Shown here: positions 17,101-25,236 of the stretch, piece after piece
Position numbering within the stretch: position 1 is the first letter of the stretch
Layout: each line of letters opens with the position of its first letter
From: Myxococcales bacterium
Lineage (GTDB): Bacteria; Myxococcota; Polyangia; Nannocystales; Nannocystaceae
Direction: 5' to 3'
Length of the DNA stretch: 64,000 bases
Assembly: GCA_016793465.1 (NCBI GenBank)
Contig: JAEUJW010000065.1
Coordinates: 17,636 to 81,635 of the forward strand
Made by a program: the position numbers and the translations under genes
Notes under the pieces: generated by a model
Database searches by the model: none
What the model was told of the DNA's origin: nothing
Seen by the model: the letters and a program-made list of their open reading frames with translations, nothing else

Positions 17101-18267
17101 ATGGCGAGCTTCAGCGAGGTCCTGAGCCAGGTTAAGCGGACGATCCGCGAGGTCAGCGTCGACGAGACGAAGGCCAAGATGAGCGCCGGCGACGTCAAGC
17201 CGGTGCTGATCGACGTGCGCGAGCGCGACGAGTACGAGCAGGGCTTCCTGCCGCGCGCGGAGTGGATCCCGCGCGGGTTCTTGGAGATGAAGATCGAGGA
17301 CCTGGTCGGCGACCGCGGGCGCGAGGTGATCCTCTACTGCGCGGGCGGCAACCGCTCGGCGCTGGCGGCCCGCTCGTTGGTCGAGCTCGGCTACACCAAC
17401 GTGGCGTCGATGGCCGGCGGGTTCCGGGCGTGGAAGCAGGCCGGGCACGCGTTCGACCGCCCGCGCACGCTGTCGGCCGAGCAGATCAAGCGCTACTCGC
17501 GGCACATCATGTTGCCCGAGGTCGGCGAGATCGGGCAAGGCAAGCTGCTCGACGCCAAGGTGCTGTGCCTCGGCGCCGGCGGGCTCGGCTCGCCGTCGAG
17601 CCTGTACCTGGCCGCGGCCGGGGTCGGCACGCTCGGCATGGTCGACGACGACCTCGTCGACGAGTCCAACCTGCAACGCCAGGTGCTGCACAACATGGAG
17701 CGCCTCGGCATGCCGAAGGTGGAGAGCGCCCGCCAGACGCTGCAACTATTAAATCCGGACGTGAAGGTGATCGCCCACCAGACGCGGCTGTCGTCCGAGA
17801 ACATCATGGAGATCCTCGCGGGCTACGACCTGGTGGTCGACGGCGCCGACAACTTCCCCACGCGCTACCTGCTGAACGACGCGGCGCTGAAGCTCGGCAA
17901 GCCGGTGGTCCACGCGTCGATCTTCCGCTTCGAGGGCCAGGTGACGACGTTCCTGCCGACCGAGGGCCCGTGCTACCGCTGCCTCTACCCCGACCCGCCG
18001 CCCCCGGGCATGGCGCCGTCGTGCCAGGAGGCGGGCGTGCTCGGGGTGCTGCCCGGCATCATCGGCACCCTGCAGGCCAACGAGGCCCTGAAGATCATCC
18101 TCGGCGCCGGGCAGACGCTGAGCGGCCGCCTGCTGGTGTTCGACGCGCTGGCGACCAAGTTCCGCACGCTCAAGCTGCGCAAGGACCCGGAGTGCCGGGT
18201 CTGCTCGAAGAAGCCCGAGGACATCGAGCTGATCGACTACGAGGAATTTTGTAGCCTCGCGCAGTGA
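17101..18267 (+). CDS. moeB: rhodanese-E1 fusion, MoeB/ThiF-type sulfur-activating adenylyltransferase
   Basis: The protein has 388 residues. Residues ~18-115 are a rhodanese domain with the persulfide cysteine in LYCAGGNRSALAA. Residues ~130-388 are an E1-like adenylyltransferase with the nucleotide loop LGAGGLGSPSSLYLA, DDDLVDESNLQRQ and two zinc CxxC pairs (CYRC and CRVC). Such enzymes adenylate and load sulfur onto the C-terminus of small ubiquitin-like carriers for molybdopterin, thiamin or thiolation. In the common MoeZ/MOCS3 layout the rhodanese is C-terminal; here it is N-terminal. No carrier gene is visible nearby. Its stop overlaps the start of the DNA methyltransferase gene as GTGA, so the two are translationally coupled. 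The symbol reflects family, not proven function. Confidence 0.88.
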   Translation: MASFSEVLSQVKRTIREVSVDETKAKMSAGDVKPVLIDVRERDEYEQGFLPRAEWIPRGFLEMKIEDLVGDRGREVILYCAGGNRSALAARSLVELGYTNVASMAGGFRAWKQAGHAFDRPRTLSAEQIKRYSRHIMLPEVGEIGQGKLLDAKVLCLGAGGLGSPSSLYLAAAGVGTLGMVDDDLVDESNLQRQVLHNMERLGMPKVESARQTLQLLNPDVKVIAHQTRLSSENIMEILAGYDLVVDGADNFPTRYLLNDAALKLGKPVVHASIFRFEGQVTTFLPTEGPCYRCLYPDPPPPGMAPSCQEAGVLGVLPGIIGTLQANEALKIILGAGQTLSGRLLVFDALATKFRTLKLRKDPECRVCSKKPEDIELIDYEEFCSLAQ

Positions 18268-20168
18268 GCGGCGGCGACGACCCGGGACTCGCGTACGAGC
18301 GCTTCCTCGGCAAGCACCACCCGGCCGCGCGCCGCGCTGCCGGGGTGTTTTATACGCCGCGCCCGATCGTCGCGTTCGTGGTCGAACAGACGCTCGGGAG
18401 ATTTTTAATTAATTTTAGTGATAACGATGCGACGCTCGAGCGGGTCGCGCGGCTGCGGGTGCTCGACCCGGCCTGCGGGGCCGGGGTGTTTCTGGTCGAG
18501 GCGTATCGCCGGATCCTCCGCTGGTACGTCGAGCACTACCGCGAGCACGCGCCGGAGCAGCTGGCGCTCGAGGAGCACGGGTGGACGCTGAGCCCGCCCG
18601 CGCGGGCGCAAATTATCAAGAACAATCTGCGGGGGGTGGACATCGATCCGCGGGCCGTGGCCCTGACCTGCGAGGCGCTGCAGGCCGAGCTGGGGCGCGA
18701 TGCGCCGAGGTTGGATTGGACCAAAATTATCAAACGGGGGAACTTCTTGATCGGCGACGACTGGCGCGCGGCGCACCCGGACGCGAGCGCCGAGGAGGTC
18801 ATGCGCGTGGCTCCGTTCGACCTGCGCGGGGAGTTCGCCGACGTGTTCGCGGAGGGGGGATTCGCCGTCGTGCTGGGCAATCCGCCCTTTATTAAAGAGT
18901 ATACGGAGCGGCGGGTGTTCGACGACCTGCGGGGGACGGAGTGCGGGCGGTACTATCAGGGGAAGATGGACTACTGGTATTTGTTCGCGTGTCGCGGGCT
19001 CGACGTGTTGAGGGCGGGGGGGCTGCAGGGTTTCATCGCCACCGGCAATTGGGGCACGCAGACGGGGGCGAGCAAGCTGCGGGCGAAGCTGCTGGGGGAG
19101 GCGGAGCTGCGGCTGTTCGTCGACTTCGGGCCGGTGCGGATCTTCGAGGACGCGGGCGTGAAGACGATGGTGTACGTGGCCGAGCGGACCGGTCGGCGGC
19201 ACGCCGGCGCGACGCGGGTGGTGCGGGTGACGCGGGACGCGGAGGCGGCGGTGGAGCGGGCGCTGGCGCTGGCGGCGGGCGACGGGGTCGAGTGCTTCGA
19301 CGCGGCGATCGAGCCGACCGGGGGGGCGTTCACGTTCGTGGCCGGGGACGACGCGCGGCTGCTGGCGAAGATCGCCGCGGCCGGGGCGTGGCGGCTGGGC
19401 GCGGCGGACATCGGGCAGGGCATCGTCGCGCCGCAGGAGTCGGTGCTATCAAAACATCTGGCGCGGCTGCCCGCGGGGGCGCGCGAGGGCGACGGGATCT
19501 TCGTGCTCAGCGACGCGGAGCGGGTCGCGCTGGGGCTCGGCGACGAGGAGGAGCTGCTGCGGCCGTTTTATACGAGCCGGCAGGTGCGCCCGTTCCGCGT
19601 CACGCCGGAGCACGAACACTGGATAATTTATATCGACTCGCGGCGCGCGCGCGCCATGGAGAGGTATCCCAGGCTGCGGGCGCACCTCGATCGCTACGCA
19701 ATATTATCCACGTCGGCGTTCGGGCCGTACGGGCTGCATCGGGCGCGCGACCCGGGGCTCTTTATTAATGGGCCGAAGATCGTCGCCATGCGCAAGACGG
19801 CGGCGCCGGTGTTCGCGTACTGCGAGTTCCCGTGCTACGTGTCGCAGACCTTCAACGTCATCAAGATGGACGGTGTCGACCTGGTCGGATTGACGGCATT
19901 ATTAAATTCGAAGGTGGTGCACTACTGGCTGCGGCGGCGGGGCAAGCTGCAGGGCGCGCAGCTGCAGGTGGACGCGGGGCCGCTCATGGGCATCCCGCTG
20001 GTGCGAGTTCTGCCGGGGGCGATCGTGGCGCTCGGCCGGCGGCTGGTGGCGGGCGAGGACGCCGAGGCGAGGGCGGCGCTGGATCGCGAGGTGTACGCGC
20101 TCTACGGGCTGCACGACGGAGAGGTCGCCCGCATCGAGGCCGCCGTGCGGCACACCGTGCGGCTGTAA
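18264..20168 (+). CDS. Eco57I-like DNA N6-adenine methyltransferase
   Basis: The protein has 634 residues. Motif I (LDPACGAGVFL), motif X-like GVFYTPRPIV and the catalytic motif IV NPPF (FAVVLGNPPFIKEY) identify an N6-adenine MTase. The C-terminal half resembles a TaqI/Eco57I-type target-recognition domain (FYTSRQVRPFRV, then ALLNSKVVHYWLR). No PD-(D/E)xK nuclease motif is obvious at either end, so it is either an orphan MTase or a component needing a partner. The GTG start at 18264 is coupled to the preceding E1 gene. It has the window's highest density of AT-rich codon clusters (about eleven, including an exact TTAATTAA at 18405-18412), which may mark foreign origin or the window-wide codon phenomenon. 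Confidence 0.85.
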   Translation: MSGGDDPGLAYERFLGKHHPAARRAAGVFYTPRPIVAFVVEQTLGRFLINFSDNDATLERVARLRVLDPACGAGVFLVEAYRRILRWYVEHYREHAPEQLALEEHGWTLSPPARAQIIKNNLRGVDIDPRAVALTCEALQAELGRDAPRLDWTKIIKRGNFLIGDDWRAAHPDASAEEVMRVAPFDLRGEFADVFAEGGFAVVLGNPPFIKEYTERRVFDDLRGTECGRYYQGKMDYWYLFACRGLDVLRAGGLQGFIATGNWGTQTGASKLRAKLLGEAELRLFVDFGPVRIFEDAGVKTMVYVAERTGRRHAGATRVVRVTRDAEAAVERALALAAGDGVECFDAAIEPTGGAFTFVAGDDARLLAKIAAAGAWRLGAADIGQGIVAPQESVLSKHLARLPAGAREGDGIFVLSDAERVALGLGDEEELLRPFYTSRQVRPFRVTPEHEHWIIYIDSRRARAMERYPRLRAHLDRYAILSTSAFGPYGLHRARDPGLFINGPKIVAMRKTAAPVFAYCEFPCYVSQTFNVIKMDGVDLVGLTALLNSKVVHYWLRRRGKLQGAQLQVDAGPLMGIPLVRVLPGAIVALGRRLVAGEDAEARAALDREVYALYGLHDGEVARIEAAVRHTVRL

Positions 20169-20531
20169 GTCGGCCGTGAGGGCGGCGGGCGAGGTTCGGA
20201 CGCGGCGTCGGGGTCGAGCTGCTTCGTGCAGACCGGCCACGCCGGCGCGACGGGCAGCGGCCACCAGCGGCCGGTCAAGAACTGGCGCGAGGGAAGGGCG
20301 GTGCGGGCGCTCACTCCTTGCGTGTCATGGCGGGCGCGGGCGTCTCGACGTGACCGCGATGTCATGGGCAGGCCGGGGTGCAGGGCGCGGGCGCGGGGCG
20401 GAGAACGGGCCGCGGGGCGTGCGAGGGCGTGAATCTTCGGGTTGGCACGGGCCGTGCTTGGGGGCGCCTCGTTCCCGGCGTCACGACGAGCGACGCCGCA
20501 TCGACCCTTGGCTTTCCCGGAGATCCCTCTC
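20169..20531. other. 363-base intergenic region with a promoter candidate
   Basis: I see no supportable gene here; the open frames are Arg/Ala-rich shadows. It contains the sigma-54-like site at 20443-20458, which would drive the downstream lipoprotein gene. I see no terminator with a T-tract. Confidence 0.5.
20443..20458 (+). promoter_or_regulatory. sigma-54-type -24/-12 promoter candidate
   Basis: The sequence TGGCAC-N5-GTGCT matches the consensus TGGCAC-N5-TTGCW with one mismatch and the correct GG/GC spacing. It lies 89 bases before the ATG of the beta-propeller lipoprotein, leaving a leader of about 60 bases. No enhancer-binding protein site was identified. Confidence 0.5.
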
Positions 20532-22760
20532 ATGTCTCGCATCCATCAGCTCTCCCTCGCCTCCCTCATGGCCCTGACGACCTTCGCCTCGGGGTGCGCC
20601 GACCAGCAGCAACCCGAGCCCGAGCTCGACCCGCGCCTCTTGTACTCGTTCGACGACTGTGACGACCTGCTGGGCTACGCCAAGGGCAACGCCAAGGACC
20701 TCATCGAGCAGTACGGCAACCCGTGGGGGCCGGACTACGGCGTCGACTTCGCGGGCGGCGGGGACGGCGGCGAGCCGGCCGGCGACACCGGCGGCGAGGG
20801 CGGCGAGGACGCCCCGCAGGGCGGCAACGGCGGCGGCAAGGACTACTCCGGCACCAACGTGCAGGAGGTCGGCGTCGACGAGCCGGACCTGATCAAGACC
20901 GACGGCGACCGCATCCTCGCGGTCGCGCAAGGCAAGCTGCACTTCGTCGACTCGTCGGGCGTGACGCCGCAGAAGCGAGGCTCGCTCGAGCTCGGCGAGT
21001 TCGGCTACGACGCCCAGATGTTCCTCCACGAGGACCGCGTGCTGCTGCTCGAGCGCGCCTACGTGTACGACTACGCGCCGGAGGAGTTCCCGGGCGAGGG
21101 CGACGCGCCGCAGCCCAAGGGCCCCGACCTGTCGCAGTACTTCCCGGGCAGCGGCGGTCCGCTGGTGCGCCTGGTCGAGGTCGACATCTCGGACCCGGAC
21201 GACCTGCGCGTCGTCAGCAACCTGTACATCAACGGCGACCTGATCAGCGCGCGCATGATCGACGGGGTGGCGCGGGTGGTCCTGCGCTCGCAGCCGACCG
21301 GCCTCGCGTTCAAGGACCCGTGGGAGTTCTTCGACTGGTCGAAGGTCGAGGGCGGCGGCGGAGGCGGCGGCGAGCCGTCCGAGGGCTCGTCGTCGTCGAC
21401 GAGCGGCACCACGTCGCCGGACGTGCCGCCGCCGGCCGAGGAGGGCGCGGGCGCGCCGAAGGGCGAGGGCGTGGGCTTCCGCGACGGCGAGCCGGTCGAC
21501 CCGTACGAGGTCGAGTACAAGAAGGCGCTCGAGAAGGCCAAGCTGTACAACCTGGCGGTGGTCGAGCAGTCGAAGGTCGGCGACTGGCTGCCGCACTTCA
21601 TGCTCGAGGACCTGTCGCAGCAGCCGGCGAAGATCTCCCAGGGCATCCTGCTCGACTGCGAGGAGGTCAAGCACCCGGGCCAGTACTCGGGGCTGTCGAC
21701 GCTGTCGGTGATGACGGTCGACCTCAACAAGTCGCTGGCGCTCGGCAAGGGCGTCGGCGTGTTCGCCGAGGGCGAGACGGTCTACGCCTCGAAGGACAAC
21801 CTGTACGTGACGACCACGCCGTGGCGGCCGGAGCTGTGGAGCGACGACATCATCGAGGGCGGGCCGGAAAGCTCGGGCGAGGGCTTCACCTCGTACGTGC
21901 ACAAGTTCTCGCTGGCGAGCGAGGAGCAGGCCGAGTACGTGGCCTCGGGCTCGGTCCGCGGGCGCGTGCGCAGCCAGTGGTCGCTGTCGGAGCACGAGGG
22001 CGACCTGCGCCTGGCGACCACCGACCAGCAGGGCTGGGACACCACGACGTCGGAGAGCTTCGTGAGCGTGCTGCGCCAGGACGGCGACGACCTGGTCCAG
22101 CTCGGCCAGGTCGGCGGGCTCGGCCACGGCGAGGAGATCCAGGGCGTGCGCTTCATCGGCGCGGTCGGCTACGTGGTGACGTTCCGCCAGATCGACCCGC
22201 TGTTCACCATCGACCTGGCGGACCCCGCGGCGCCGAAGATGGTCGGCGAGCTGAAGATCCCCGGCTTCAGCGCGTACCTCCACCCGATCGACGCGACGAC
22301 GATCCTCGGGGTCGGCGTCGACGGCACCGAGGAGGGGCAGACCCTCGGGGTCCAGCTCAGCCTGTTCGACGTGTCGGACCTGAAGAACCCCAAGCGCATC
22401 CACAAGGCCGCGGTCGGCGACACGTACGGCTGGTCGGAGGCGCTGTTCGACCCCAAGGCGTTCCTCTACTGGCAAAAGACCGGCCTCGCGCTGCTCCCCG
22501 TCGAGTCGTACGCGTGGGACGAGGAGACGATGACCGAGGAGAGCTTCAGCGGCGCGCTCGGTTACACCATCGACGTCGAGGAGGGCATCATCCCGCTCGG
22601 CAGCATCGAGCACCCGGTGGTGGACGGCGAGGAGTACTACTACTCGTCGACGATTCGGCGCTCGCTGGTGATCGACGGCCAGGTGCTGACGCTGAGCGAC
22701 GAGGGCCTGAAGGCCTCGCTGATCGGCGACCTCAGCGACGCGAGCTACGTCGAGTTCTGA
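20532..22760 (+). CDS. lipoprotein with C-terminal beta-propeller domain (PF09826-like)
   Basis: The protein has 742 residues. The signal peptide MSRIHQLSLASLMALTTFASGC has an acceptable lipobox with Cys near residue 22. A Gly/Asp-rich linker follows, then the family hallmark TNVQEVGVDEPDLIKTDGDR and a long beta-propeller region (repeated strands such as VRFIGAVGYVVTF and QLSLFDVSDLKNPK). An Asp/Ser/Gly-rich insertion sits near residues 275-330. These surface proteins are related to WD-type propellers; their function is unknown. Codon use is fully GC-rich with no AT clusters, and its Leu-Ile-Lys is encoded CTG ATC AAG, unlike the arg genes. Confidence 0.85.
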   Translation: MSRIHQLSLASLMALTTFASGCADQQQPEPELDPRLLYSFDDCDDLLGYAKGNAKDLIEQYGNPWGPDYGVDFAGGGDGGEPAGDTGGEGGEDAPQGGNGGGKDYSGTNVQEVGVDEPDLIKTDGDRILAVAQGKLHFVDSSGVTPQKRGSLELGEFGYDAQMFLHEDRVLLLERAYVYDYAPEEFPGEGDAPQPKGPDLSQYFPGSGGPLVRLVEVDISDPDDLRVVSNLYINGDLISARMIDGVARVVLRSQPTGLAFKDPWEFFDWSKVEGGGGGGGEPSEGSSSSTSGTTSPDVPPPAEEGAGAPKGEGVGFRDGEPVDPYEVEYKKALEKAKLYNLAVVEQSKVGDWLPHFMLEDLSQQPAKISQGILLDCEEVKHPGQYSGLSTLSVMTVDLNKSLALGKGVGVFAEGETVYASKDNLYVTTTPWRPELWSDDIIEGGPESSGEGFTSYVHKFSLASEEQAEYVASGSVRGRVRSQWSLSEHEGDLRLATTDQQGWDTTTSESFVSVLRQDGDDLVQLGQVGGLGHGEEIQGVRFIGAVGYVVTFRQIDPLFTIDLADPAAPKMVGELKIPGFSAYLHPIDATTILGVGVDGTEEGQTLGVQLSLFDVSDLKNPKRIHKAAVGDTYGWSEALFDPKAFLYWQKTGLALLPVESYAWDEETMTEESFSGALGYTIDVEEGIIPLGSIEHPVVDGEEYYYSSTIRRSLVIDGQVLTLSDEGLKASLIGDLSDASYVEF

Positions 22761-22781
22761 GCGCCGCGGCGTGACGAGCAG

Positions 22782-22813
22782 GTCCGGACCTGTCCGCGAG
22801 GAGAGGTCCGGAC
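22782..22813 (+). terminator. terminator-like hairpin after the beta-propeller gene
   Basis: A perfect 10-bp stem (GTCCGGACCT / AGGTCCGGAC) with a 12-base loop begins 22 bases after the stop codon. No T-tract follows. Part of the left arm is itself palindromic. Confidence 0.45.
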
Positions 22814-23016
22814 GGTCGCGTGCCCGCGGCGGCCGCGATCGGGCCGGGCGCCAGCGCGCATCGCGCATCGGCCCGGCAAAACCCCCGTGCGCAGGCCATT
22901 GCAGCCTCGCGGACCGCCGGGGGATCAGGTATAGAGTCCGCCGACTTTAAGCGCCCTTTCCTTTGACTACTCCGAACGCATCACCTACTGGTCCGCGCCC
23001 GAGCCGCAGGGACGCC

Positions 23017-24366
23017 ATGGCGGCGTGGCTGTATCGCAACCGCTGGGCGATCTTCATCGTGCTGGCGGCGCTGGCGGTGCGGCTGCACTGGAACCTGCTG
23101 GTCCACCCGCTCGGCGACTATCAGAGCTCGGACATGCGGGGCTACACCAGCCGCGCCGAGCAGATGGTCGCCAACTTCGGGAAGGCGTACGAGTACCACG
23201 GGTTCTTCCCGTACGGGACGCACTTCATGTTGGCGCTGCTGAAGGCGATCTTCGGCAAGGACAACTACACGGCGATCGGCGTCGTGTACGCGCTGATCGG
23301 CGCGACGACGGTGCTGTACGGCATGAAGATCGCGGCGCTGGTGACCCGGCGCAAGTGGCTGCCGACGGCGCTGGGCGTGCTGCTGATCTTCTATTATCCG
23401 CTGATCTCGCTCGGCGGATACACGCTGAGCGAGGCGCCGTTCGGCATGTTCATGCTGTTCTCGACCTACCGCCTGCTCTTGCTGGTGCGGGACGGTCGGG
23501 ACCGCGACGCGTGGCTGACGGGGGTGTGGGCGGCGGTCGCGTCGGCGTTCCGGCCGCAGCTGCTGCTGTCGGTGGCGGTGTTCGGGCTGGTCTGGCTGGT
23601 GATGCGCAAGACCATGACGAAGGTGCGCCTCAAGCACCTGGTGCTGGCGGGCATCCCGCTCGGGATCATGCTGGTGTTCTCGTCGGCGCGGCTCTACCAC
23701 CACACCGGTCGCTTCGGGCTGGTCAGCGAGAACGGGCGCTTCAATCAGCTGTTCGGGCGCTGTCACAACAAGAAGGCCGTGGCGACCCCGGAGGAGCCGG
23801 GGCGCGGGAGGATCCGCTTCGGGCCGCCGCCGCTGATCCAGCTCGAGAAGCGGGCCAAGACCCACCCCGACTCGTGGGTGCAGCTCGAGCCGGCGATCGG
23901 CGCGGAGCTGTCGTACACCGGCTACATCTCCGACGTGAAGCCGCTGCGCGAGCTGGTCAGTCGCTGCGTGCAAAAGACCGGGCTGTTGGGGCAGGCCAAG
24001 TACGCGGTGGTCAACACGCTGATGCTGTGGGCCTACAACACGCCGTGGCCCGACTCGGGCCGCGACCTGTGGCGGCGCACGGCCAGCAACTGGCAGGCGG
24101 TGTACACCACGCTCATCGCGGTGCCCGCGGTGCTGATGGCGTTCACCTGCTTCTTCAAGAAGACGTGCGAGCGGCACGGGATCCTCGGGCTGCACGTGTG
24201 GGCGATCCTGGTGACCGCGGCGATCTACTTCGGCGACACCCGCCTGCGCACGCCGTACGACCCGATGCTGCTGCTGCTGGCGTTCGAGCTGTACCTGTTC
24301 GTCGGCGGGCTGCTGTGGACGCGCGCGAAGGCGGCGTGGCAGCGGCGGCGGGCGGCCCGCGGCTAG
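23017..24366 (+). CDS. multi-pass membrane protein, GT-C glycosyltransferase-like
   Basis: The protein has 449 residues from the ATG at 23017, which is preceded by AGGGA; a TTG at 22963 would add 18 residues. About nine to ten hydrophobic segments are visible (for example WAIFIVLAALAVRL, ALGVLLIFYYPLISL and LVLAGIPLGIMLVFSS). After the first helix comes an acidic loop (LGDYQSSDMRGYTSRAEQM), as in GT-C dolichyl/polyprenyl-phosphate sugar transferases. The acceptor is unknown. It stands alone, convergent with a methyltransferase gene 18 bases away. Confidence 0.65.
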   Translation: MAAWLYRNRWAIFIVLAALAVRLHWNLLVHPLGDYQSSDMRGYTSRAEQMVANFGKAYEYHGFFPYGTHFMLALLKAIFGKDNYTAIGVVYALIGATTVLYGMKIAALVTRRKWLPTALGVLLIFYYPLISLGGYTLSEAPFGMFMLFSTYRLLLLVRDGRDRDAWLTGVWAAVASAFRPQLLLSVAVFGLVWLVMRKTMTKVRLKHLVLAGIPLGIMLVFSSARLYHHTGRFGLVSENGRFNQLFGRCHNKKAVATPEEPGRGRIRFGPPPLIQLEKRAKTHPDSWVQLEPAIGAELSYTGYISDVKPLRELVSRCVQKTGLLGQAKYAVVNTLMLWAYNTPWPDSGRDLWRRTASNWQAVYTTLIAVPAVLMAFTCFFKKTCERHGILGLHVWAILVTAAIYFGDTRLRTPYDPMLLLLAFELYLFVGGLLWTRAKAAWQRRRAARG

Positions 24367-24384
24367 ACCGCGGCGCGATGGTCG

Positions 24385-25236
24385 TTACGGGGCGGGCTTG
24401 CGGGCGACGACGACCTGCGCGTCCGTCCCTTTAATTAAAGGGCCGGGGCGGAAGTTACTGCCGTGGACGACGAGCTCGAGGCCGGCGCTGGCGATCAGCA
24501 GGCGCAGCTCCTCGGGGAAGACCTGGCGGTGGGCGAGGTGCACGACCTTGACCGGCTTCGGCGGCGGCTTGAAGGCGCGCGGGCGCTTCGGCGCGTCATC
24601 ATAAAAGATGCGGACGTGGCACACCTGCGTGTTGGGGTCGTAGGTGTGGTTGGTCGAGTAGACCATCGGCGCGCCGGTCCGCGGGTGGGTGAAGTGGGTG
24701 ACGCTGTGGCGCTCGTCGGGGTCCCAGGTCAGCCACTCGAGGTCGGGCAGCAGCACGTCGAGGGCGAAGGTGCCGCCGGGCACGAGCACGCGGCGGGCCT
24801 CGCGGAAGCAGGCGAGCAGGTCCTGCCAGCGGTACAGGTGCATGAGCACGTTGAAGGGGGCGATCACCAGGTCGAAGGCGGCGTCGGCGAGCGGCAGGGC
24901 GGTGATGTCCCCGAGGACAGGTTCGACGCGGTGGCCGAGCGCGGGCTGCTCGGCGAGCTTGGCCTGCAGGCGGTCGAGCATCGGCTGCATGCGGTCGACG
25001 GCGGTGACGCGGTGGCCGTCGGTGGCGAGCGGGAGGGTGATCCTGCCGGTGCCGGCGCCGAGCTCGAGGACCTGCAGGCCGGCGCCGAGCGAGCGCGCGA
25101 GGTCGCGGTACCAGCGGATGTCGTGGCGGTGGTCGCGGTACTCGAAGTCGTAGAGCTCGGCGTCCTCGTAGTGCTCGCTGGTGCCGCGGGACAGCAGGCC
25201 CGGGTGGTCCGGCGGGAGCTTGGAGTCAGCCGCCAT
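24385..25236 (-). CDS. class I SAM-dependent methyltransferase
   Basis: The protein has 283 residues. The SAM-binding loop is VLELGAGTGRITLPLA, followed by the acidic strand end VTAVDRM, motif II-like FDLVIAPFNVLMHL and the VLVPGGTFALDV strand. The C-terminal part, with HLAHRQVFPEELRLLIASAG, is typical of small-molecule or ubiquinone-type methyltransferases. The substrate cannot be told. It starts inside the last codons of pcnB (11-base overlap), so the two are probably cotranscribed. An exact TTAATTAA at 24431-24438 encodes Leu-Ile-Lys on this strand. Confidence 0.82.
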   Translation of the reverse strand: MAADSKLPPDHPGLLSRGTSEHYEDAELYDFEYRDHRHDIRWYRDLARSLGAGLQVLELGAGTGRITLPLATDGHRVTAVDRMQPMLDRLQAKLAEQPALGHRVEPVLGDITALPLADAAFDLVIAPFNVLMHLYRWQDLLACFREARRVLVPGGTFALDVLLPDLEWLTWDPDERHSVTHFTHPRTGAPMVYSTNHTYDPNTQVCHVRIFYDDAPKRPRAFKPPPKPVKVVHLAHRQVFPEELRLLIASAGLELVVHGSNFRPGPLIKGTDAQVVVARKPAP

